Shown: positions 58,823 to 64,000 of the stretch, piece after piece
How positions within the stretch are numbered: position 1 is the stretch's first letter
Layout of the letters: every line of letters starts with the position of its first letter
Assembly: GCF_014653695.1 (NCBI RefSeq)
Contig: NZ_BNAR01000021.1
Location: 1-64,000 of the forward strand
DNA from: Lentzea cavernae
GTDB taxonomy: Bacteria > Actinomycetota > Actinomycetes > Mycobacteriales > Pseudonocardiaceae
Direction: 5' to 3'
Length of the DNA: 64,000 nucleotides
Notes under the pieces: model-generated
Told to the model about the DNA's origin: nothing
The model's database searches: none
Seen by the model: only the letters and a program-made list of their open reading frames with translations
Made by a program: the position numbers and the translations under genes

Positions 58823-59848
58823 GTGAGTTTCGACGCGCTGCTCTGGCTGTCCTTCGGAGGACCGGAAGGTCCTGAAGACGTCCGTCCCTTCCTCGAGAAC
58901 GTGGTTCGCGGACGTGGCGTGCCGCCGGAGCGGCTGGACGAGGTCGAGGCCCACTACCAGCACTTCGGCGGCGTGTCGCCGATCAACCGCCTGAACCTCG
59001 AAGCCATCGAGGCCGTCAAGGCCCGCGGTTTTGACCTGCCGATCTACTTCGGCAACCGCAACTGGCACCCGATGGTCGAAGACACCGTCGCGCAGATGAA
59101 GGCCGACGGCGTGAAGCGCGCGCTGGTGTTCCCGACGAGCGCGTACGGCGGCTACTCCGCGTGCCGCCAGTACGACGAGGACATCGTCCGCGCGCTGCAG
59201 GCCGTGCCCGACGGCCCGGAACTGGTGAAGCTGCGCCAGTTCTTCGACCACCCGCTCTTCATCTCCTCGTTCGCCGACGCCATCCGCGCGGCCTCGGCGT
59301 CCCTGAACGGCCCCTACCGGATCGTGTTCACCGCGCACTCGGTGCCGGTGTCCGCCGACAAGGCCGCCGGTCCGCCCTCTGAAGGCGGCTACCGCTACTC
59401 GCGCCAGATCGTCGAGGCGTCCCGGCTCGTGGCCGCGGAACTCGGCGTGACCGAGTACGACGTCGTGTGGCAGTCGCGGTCCGGCCCGCCGCAGATCCCG
59501 TGGCTGGAGCCGGACGTCGTCGACCACATCGACGCCCTGCACGCCAAGGGTGTCACCGGGGTCGTCCTGTGCCCGATCGGCTTCGTGTCCGACCACCTCG
59601 AGGTGGTGTGGGACCTCGACACCGAGGCCCGCGACCGCGCTGCGGAGCTCGGCATGGAGTTCGCCCGCGCGGCCACGCCGAACGCCGACCCGCGCTTCGC
59701 CGAGCTCGTCACCGAACTTGTCGCCGAGCACACTTCCGGTGCCCCGGTGCGGAAGTTGTCGTCGTTCGTGGCGGCGGGGTGCACGGTGAACGGTGCGCCG
59801 TGCGCGCCGCTGTGCTGCGAACCGGCCAAGAGGCCCGCTCGCACCTGA
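58823..59848 (+). CDS. hemH: Ferrochelatase (coproporphyrin type)
   Basis: Inserts iron in a porphyrin; 341 residues. Motifs: [39 protein letters not shown] (the active-site region), [12 protein letters not shown] (catalytic His) and [19 protein letters not shown]. The C-terminal cysteines ([18 protein letters not shown]) are consistent with the [2Fe-2S] cluster of actinobacterial enzymes. In actinobacteria the substrate is coproporphyrin III. Start GTG 58823; TTG 58811 and GTG 58820 are alternatives. Ends 1 bp before the convergent MarR gene. Confidence 0.94.
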   Translation: MSFDALLWLSFGGPEGPEDVRPFLENVVRGRGVPPERLDEVEAHYQHFGGVSPINRLNLEAIEAVKARGFDLPIYFGNRNWHPMVEDTVAQMKADGVKRALVFPTSAYGGYSACRQYDEDIVRALQAVPDGPELVKLRQFFDHPLFISSFADAIRAASASLNGPYRIVFTAHSVPVSADKAAGPPSEGGYRYSRQIVEASRLVAAELGVTEYDVVWQSRSGPPQIPWLEPDVVDHIDALHAKGVTGVVLCPIGFVSDHLEVVWDLDTEARDRAAELGMEFARAATPNADPRFAELVTELVAEHTSGAPVRKLSSFVAAGCTVNGAPCAPLCCEPAKRPART

Positions 59849-59849
59849 T

Positions 59850-60332
59850 TCACAGACCGTCGATGCGGGCGAGCGCCGTGTCGGAGATCCGGCGCAGCGC
59901 CCGCAGGTCGTCCGGGGACAGGGCGCCGACGAACAGGTCGAGCACGCGGGCCACGTGCGCGGGCGCCGCGTCCGCGAGGTGGGCCTGGCCCGCGTCGGTC
60001 AGCACGGCGAGCGTGTAGCGCCCGTTCGCCGGATCGGTCTCGCGGTACACGAACCCGCGCTTCTCGAGCCGGCCGACCATGTGCGAGAGCCGGGACAGCT
60101 CCGTGTTCGCGAGGTCCGCCAGCTCGCTCATCCGGATGCGCCGCGCGGGCTGCTCCGACAGGTGCGCGAGCACGTGGTACTCGATGAAGCTGAGCGCCGA
60201 GTCCTGCTGGAGCTGCGCGTCCAACGCGGCGGGCAGCCGCTGGACGAGCCTCATGAACCCGCGCCACACCGCCAGCTGGTCTTCGGTGAGCCACCTCGGC
60301 TCGACCACTTCGGACTGTTCTCGGGCGGACAT
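59850..60332 (-). CDS. MarR-family regulator
   Basis: A 160-residue winged-helix repressor: VWRGFMRLVQRLPAALDAQL, the helix-turn-helix MSELADLANTELSRLSHMVG and wing RLEKRGFVYRETDPANGRYT. Divergent from an FMN reductase-dioxygenase pair; two perfect palindromes lie between (60359-60410). It is likely to repress them and itself, and to respond to quinones or phenolics by analogy with MarR sensors such as MhqR/QsrR (inference). Confidence 0.92.
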   Translation of the reverse strand: MSAREQSEVVEPRWLTEDQLAVWRGFMRLVQRLPAALDAQLQQDSALSFIEYHVLAHLSEQPARRIRMSELADLANTELSRLSHMVGRLEKRGFVYRETDPANGRYTLAVLTDAGQAHLADAAPAHVARVLDLFVGALSPDDLRALRRISDTALARIDGL

Positions 60333-60358
60333 GGACGCAGTGTAGGTCCGCCCTAGAT

Positions 60359-60376
60359 CACTTGAAAGTTCAAGTG
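60359..60376. promoter_or_regulatory. Perfect MarR-type palindrome 1
   Basis: CACTTGAAAGTTCAAGTG is a perfect 18-bp inverted repeat, 26 bp upstream of the marR start. Its core CTTGAA..TTCAAG is shared with palindrome 2. Confidence 0.9.
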
Positions 60377-60388
60377 AGAGTCGGTAGG

Positions 60389-60410
60389 TTGACTTGAAGA
60401 TTCAAGTCAA
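60389..60410. promoter_or_regulatory. Perfect MarR-type palindrome 2
   Basis: TTGACTTGAAGA (60389-60400) continues as TTCAAGTCAA (60401-60410): a perfect 22-bp palindrome, 19 bp upstream of the FMN reductase start. The centres of the two sites are 32 bp apart, three helical turns, as expected for cooperative dimers. Confidence 0.9.
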
Positions 60411-60429
60411 CGACGGAGTGGAGAAGACC

Positions 60430-60993
60430 ATGAGTGATCTCAAGCTGGCGATCATCCTCGGCAGCACCCGGCCCGGCCGCAACGGCGCCGCCGTGGCGGA
60501 CTGGGTGCTGACCAGGGCGAAGGAGCGCACCGGCGCCACCTACGAGCTGGTCGACCTGCTCGACCACCCGCTGCCGCACCTCGACGAGGCCGTGCCGGCG
60601 AGCGCGGGCAGGTACGCCGGTGAGCACACGAAGGCGTGGGCCGCGAGGATCAGCGAGTTCGACGGCTTCGTCTTCGTCACCCCGGAGTACAACCACTCCA
60701 CCTCGGGAGTGTTGAAGAACGCGATCGACTTCCTGTACGCCGAGTGGAACAACAAGGCCGCGGGCTTCGTCTCCTACGGCTCTCTCGGCGGCGCGCGTGC
60801 GATCGAGCACCTGCGCGCGATCGCGAGCGAACTGCAGATCGCCCACGTCCGGCAGCAGCTGTCGTTCTCGCTGCAGACCGACTTCGAGAACTTCTCGGTG
60901 TTCAAGCCCTCCGAGAGGCACGACGGCGCCGCCACCGCGCTGTTCGACCAGCTCGAGTCCTGGGCCGGCGCCCTGAAGACCGTCCGGCGCTGA
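60430..60993 (+). CDS. NAD(P)H-dependent FMN reductase / quinone reductase
   Basis: A 187-residue flavodoxin-like reductase: IILGSTRPGRNGAAVADWVL (FMN phosphate site), FVTPEYNHSTSGVLKNAIDF and VSYGSLGGARAIEHLRAI are typical. It transfers hydride from NAD(P)H to FMN or quinones. ATG 60430 has GGAG upstream. Ends 2 bp before the dioxygenase start; both divergent from the MarR regulator. Confidence 0.9.
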   Translation: MSDLKLAIILGSTRPGRNGAAVADWVLTRAKERTGATYELVDLLDHPLPHLDEAVPASAGRYAGEHTKAWAARISEFDGFVFVTPEYNHSTSGVLKNAIDFLYAEWNNKAAGFVSYGSLGGARAIEHLRAIASELQIAHVRQQLSFSLQTDFENFSVFKPSERHDGAATALFDQLESWAGALKTVRR

Positions 60994-60995
60994 CC

Positions 60996-61835
60996 GTGGT
61001 GACCACGAGCGGATCACCGAGCCGGTTGCAGGTCGTGTTCGGCGACCTGCGCCACGCGGTCGACGACGTCATTCTGCGGCACCAGGTCACCCGCGAGGAG
61101 ATGACCGCCGTCCTCGACTGGCTGACCAGTGCCGCCGACGCCGGGGAGTTGGCGTTGCTGCGCGTGTTCTTCTTCAAGACCGTCCTCAAAGGAACCGAGG
61201 GCGCGCCGTACGCCCACCCCGAGGCCGACGGCGCGAGCCACTGGGAGATGCGGGGCTCCGCCTACCGGCCCGGCGCGCCTGTGCTGCACAGTCCCGCCGT
61301 GCTGCCGATGCGACCGGACGAACCCGGCGAGCCCCTCGTCGTGTCCGGCACCGTGCGCACCACGACCGGGGAACCGCTTCCCGGCGCGGTGCTGGAGATC
61401 TGGCAGATCGACGCGAACAACGTCTACTCCGGCATCGACACCAGCGACTTCCTGCCGCTGAACATCCCCAACGACTCCACCGGGGTTCCGGAGCACAACC
61501 TCCGCGCCACGGTCGTCGCCGACGGTGAGGGCCGCTACGAGTTCCGCACGGTCATGCCCGGCGTGGAGACCCTGGGACTGGCCGGGGACGGTCCGCTCGG
61601 CGGTCTGCTCGACGCCCTGCGGTTCGAGGGGAAGCGGCCACTGCACGTCCACGCCGCCGTCACCGCCGACGGGTGCCTGCCGCTGACGACCCAGATCTAC
61701 TTCGACGGCGATCCGCTGGTCGACAGCGCGGTGGAAGGGGCGATTCCGGCCGGTGCCGTCAGAACCACCACACGGCACGACGACTGTCGCACGCTCACCC
61801 ACGACTTCGTGCTGCGCCCGGATCAACGGCCTTGA
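60996..61835 (+). CDS. Intradiol-type dioxygenase lacking one Tyr iron ligand
   Basis: A 279-residue member of the intradiol dioxygenase family (catechol/hydroxyquinol 1,2-dioxygenases), which use a Fe(III) bound by two Tyr and two His. Here the first Tyr is Tyr144 (LEIWQIDANNVYSG) and the His pair is His217/His219 (RPLHVHAAV), but the segment where the second Tyr is expected reads FRTVMPGVETLGLAGDGP, with Glu191 near the place of the Tyr. The fold is otherwise complete (N-terminal helices, HDDCRTLTHDF at the end). The start is GTG 60996 or GTG 60999. Substrate uncertain. Confidence 0.85.
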   Translation: MVTTSGSPSRLQVVFGDLRHAVDDVILRHQVTREEMTAVLDWLTSAADAGELALLRVFFFKTVLKGTEGAPYAHPEADGASHWEMRGSAYRPGAPVLHSPAVLPMRPDEPGEPLVVSGTVRTTTGEPLPGAVLEIWQIDANNVYSGIDTSDFLPLNIPNDSTGVPEHNLRATVVADGEGRYEFRTVMPGVETLGLAGDGPLGGLLDALRFEGKRPLHVHAAVTADGCLPLTTQIYFDGDPLVDSAVEGAIPAGAVRTTTRHDDCRTLTHDFVLRPDQRP

Positions 61836-63148
61836 AGTGCGTCGGTCAGCGACTTCTCCGCGTTCGCCGGCAACTCGCCGTCGTGATCGAGGGCGTACCG
61901 GATCACGGCACGGAACTCGTCGCTGAACCGTGAGTAGTACGGGGTGACCGGCCGCAGCCTGGCGTCCTCGATCGCGTCCAGCAGGGTGCCCGAGTACGGG
62001 TGCTGGGTGGCGACCCGGCCATCCTGGTAGACGATGCCGCGGGTGGCGGCGAGGCCTCCCCGTTCGAAGAGGAGCTGCTGGCTGCGGGGGCCGGTGAGGA
62101 ACTCGATCAGCGCCTGGGCGGCACGGGGTTTCGTGGACTTGGCGGAGATCGCGAGGTTCTGGCCGCCCAGAACGCTCGGTCCGGGTAACTGGGTCACCCC
62201 GAAGTCGATGCGGGGACGGCCCGCCGACTCGTCCTGGTTGCCCTGCAGGGTGCGGTGGGCCACCGGCCAGTTGCGCATGAAGGCGATCTCGCCGTCGCGG
62301 AACGCCTGGGTGGTGAGCGTTTCGGTCTGGGCGCGGGAGCCGGGCAGCACCACGGGTTTCTCGCCCTTGAGGCCGTCGGCGAGCCAGCGCAGGGCGCGGC
62401 GGGTGCGCTCGGAGTCGATCACGACCTCGCCGGACTCGTCGACGACGTCGCCCTTCTCCGCCCAGATCAGCTCCAGGGCGTTCACGGTCAGGCCCTCGTA
62501 GTCGGCGAACTGGCCCGCGTACCCGGCGGTCAGGCGGGCGTCCTGCGCGGCGCGCAGGACGCGGGTCGAGGTGGTGGTGATGTCGTCGAGCTCGAGCGGG
62601 TCCTCCTTCACCAGGTCCTTGCGGTAGAAGAGCAGGCCCGCGTCGGTGTTGAACGGCAGCGCCCACAGCTTGTCCTGGTAGCGGCAGCTCTCCAGCGGTC
62701 GGCGCAGGAACCCGCTCGTGTCCACACCGGACAGAGGACGTAAGTGGCCCGACTGGGCGAACTCGGCGGTCCACGTGACGTCGAGGTTGAAGACGTCGAC
62801 GTTGTCGGCCTTCTCCTTGGCGCGCGCGACCATCTCGCTGCGCTGGCCGTCGGCCTCCGGCGGCAGTTCGACGATCTCCGCCGGCTGCTCGGGGTGCTCG
62901 GCGTTCCACTGGTCGATCAGCGCCTTGCGCTGGCCGCCCTCGCTCTGGTCGCGGCCGCTGAGCACGAGGAGCTTGCCCTTCTCCCACTCCGTCGACTCGC
63001 GGAACAGGGGCTGGACGCCGTTCGTGAACAGGATCGTCAGCACGATGCCGACGGCCACGCCCATCGCGAGCCACGAGCGGTTCGCCCACACCACACCGGG
63101 CGGACCCAGTCTGGGCAGGGCCGCCCACGTGCGCCGCAACCACCTCAT
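61823..63148 (-). CDS. Membrane-anchored extracellular solute-binding protein
   Basis: A 441-residue protein with a single N-terminal membrane helix (SWLAMGVAVGIVLTILFTNG) and an external ABC-type solute-binding domain (extracellular SBP family 1 style: IDQWNAEHPEQPAEIVELPP, LWALPFNTDAGLLFYRKDL, AFRDGEIAFMRNWPVAHRT, AISAKSTKPRAAQALIEFLT). No permease or ATPase is adjacent. ATG 63148 overlaps the upstream VWA gene stop by 4 bp. The 3' end overlaps the convergent dioxygenase gene by 13 bp. Confidence 0.88.
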   Translation of the reverse strand: MRWLRRTWAALPRLGPPGVVWANRSWLAMGVAVGIVLTILFTNGVQPLFRESTEWEKGKLLVLSGRDQSEGGQRKALIDQWNAEHPEQPAEIVELPPEADGQRSEMVARAKEKADNVDVFNLDVTWTAEFAQSGHLRPLSGVDTSGFLRRPLESCRYQDKLWALPFNTDAGLLFYRKDLVKEDPLELDDITTTSTRVLRAAQDARLTAGYAGQFADYEGLTVNALELIWAEKGDVVDESGEVVIDSERTRRALRWLADGLKGEKPVVLPGSRAQTETLTTQAFRDGEIAFMRNWPVAHRTLQGNQDESAGRPRIDFGVTQLPGPSVLGGQNLAISAKSTKPRAAQALIEFLTGPRSQQLLFERGGLAATRGIVYQDGRVATQHPYSGTLLDAIEDARLRPVTPYYSRFSDEFRAVIRYALDHDGELPANAEKSLTDALQGR

Positions 63149-64000
63149 GCGGATCCTCCCCACACCCGGCGGAACAGCTCCGCGAGGTCGTCCCCGAGCG
63201 TGTCCGTCGTCGAGTCGCGGCACTCGCCGCCCGCCGCGTCCGTGATCGTGGTCAGCGCGTGCGTCGAGCAGCTCGCGCCGCCGACGGCGATCACGAACAC
63301 GCGGATCCCCTTGCTCCGCACCGCGTCCACGACGTCCTGCCGGGTCTGGACGCTCGTCGTGTCCTCGCCGTCGGTCAGCGCGATCACCGCGCTGACGTGG
63401 TCCGCGTCGTCGGTGCCGACCCGGTCGAGGCTGTCGATGATCGCCTGGTGCAGCGGTGTGCCACCGGATGGCGCGACCGTGCTCAGGGCGACGGCCGCGG
63501 CCTCCTTGTCCCGCCTGCCGAGAGGGACGATCGGCCGGACCGCGTCGTCGCTGAACACCGACAGGCCGTAGGTGTCCTTGGGGCCCATCTGCGTGAGGGC
63601 CTTGCCGACACCGTTGACCGCGACGGCGAACCGCGTCTCCCCGCTCGGCGCCGGCTCGGCCATCGAGCCGGACGCGTCGAGCGTGAGCCATACGCGCCCG
63701 TTCCTCTTGGCCTGCTCGTACTTCTTCTGGAACTCCGCCTGCGCCTGCTCGTCGGGCGCGGCCTCGGCGCGGTCGAGCGCCAGCCCCGCCCGCACCCCGA
63801 ACTCCTCGCGGAACTCGGCCCCCGCGGCCTGCGCGGCGGGACGCAGCCCGGCGGCGTTGAGCGCCGTCATGCCCTCCTGCGTGCCGAGCCACGCCTGGAA
63901 CGCCCTCGCCGGTTCGCGGGCGGCGTGGTTCGACACGTCGGCGACGTCCCACTCGACGAGGTTCAGCGGGTAGTCGGCGCGGTAGGTGTCCGACGGGTAC
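63145..64000 (-). CDS. Binding-protein-like/VWA domain protein, partial (5' end outside window)
   Basis: The open frame continues to the window end without a stop; residues YPSDTYRADYPLNLVEWDV and AFQAWLGTQEGMTALN look like the C-terminal end of a solute-binding-protein domain. A VWA domain follows with an intact MIDAS (LTLDASGSMAEPA, GGTPLHQAI, ALTDGEDTTS) and two cysteines (GASCSTHA, GGECRDS). The internal GTG at 63936 is not the start. The gene overlaps the next by 4 bp (ATGA). Confidence 0.85.
   Translation of the reverse strand, partial: YPSDTYRADYPLNLVEWDVADVSNHAAREPARAFQAWLGTQEGMTALNAAGLRPAAQAAGAEFREEFGVRAGLALDRAEAAPDEQAQAEFQKKYEQAKRNGRVWLTLDASGSMAEPAPSGETRFAVAVNGVGKALTQMGPKDTYGLSVFSDDAVRPIVPLGRRDKEAAAVALSTVAPSGGTPLHQAIIDSLDRVGTDDADHVSAVIALTDGEDTTSVQTRQDVVDAVRSKGIRVFVIAVGGASCSTHALTTITDAAGGECRDSTTDTLGDDLAELFRRVWGGSA

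Overview
The window is high-GC DNA with many GTG starts and many 4-bp stop/start overlaps. It carries genes typical of a mycolata-related actinomycete: a helicase-dead PriA, a fabG-inhA-hemH string, a moxR/DUF58/VWA string, and BTAD-type regulators. Order and content suggest the Pseudonocardiales (a Lentzea/Saccharothrix-like genome is my inference, not proven). From memory, the conserved genes follow the same order as in Mycobacterium tuberculosis: metK, priA, fmt, rsmB, rpe, ribD, ribE, ribBA, ribH, a PH-domain protein, acn, an NlpC/P60 hydrolase, moxR, DUF58, VWA, fabG, inhA, hemH. Strain-variable genes sit between these blocks. I saw no rRNA, tRNA, CRISPR array, prophage or insertion sequence, and no gene-free stretch over 300 bp.

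Layout. 0-10 kb: the metK end, a 961-aa ATPase/BTAD regulator, a small secreted RTX-repeat protein divergent from a Tat-exported phospholipase C, a solenoid-like membrane protein, then priA. 10-17.3 kb: a secreted gamma-glutamyltransferase, a tandemly duplicated 3' junction next to a frameshifted DinB/DUF664 gene, def-fmt-rsmB, and a secreted beta-propeller. 17.4-22.4 kb: a tightly coupled rpe-ribD-ribE-ribBA-ribH-PH operon (riboflavin), ending in a 164-bp palindrome. 22.6-26 kb: a DUF1761 protein and aconitase.

26-37.3 kb: accessory genes. These are an ABC ATPase-permease-BTAD regulator operon, a flavin monooxygenase, a two-gene envelope operon with a Q/G/P-rich linker protein, a sirtuin, an acyl-CoA synthetase, and a TetR/cupin pair with its own palindrome. 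37.5-48.2 kb: an NlpC/P60 peptidoglycan hydrolase, a TetR/GNAT/epimerase group, two isochorismatase-like hydrolases around a GlxA-type regulator, a CorA-like membrane protein, an aldo/keto reductase, a drug-exporter ABC pair divergent from its TetR regulator with two palindromic operators, and a MobA-like transferase.

48.2-64 kb: the moxR-DUF58-VWA operon; a response regulator-histidine kinase-TAXI lipoprotein-RibD_C operon in which the binding protein has no permease; a fused FAD/Fe-S dehydrogenase; fabG-inhA-hemH; a MarR regulator divergent from an FMN reductase and an intradiol dioxygenase, with two perfect palindromes between them; and, at the edge, a coupled pair of a VWA/binding-protein fusion and a membrane-anchored solute-binding protein.

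The observations most worth follow-up are the MarR-quinone module whose dioxygenase seems to lack one iron-ligand tyrosine, the permease-less TAXI protein coupled to a two-component system, the terminal VWA/solute-binding pair, the duplicated gene-end junction at 11.9-12.2 kb, and the 164-bp palindrome at 22.5 kb.
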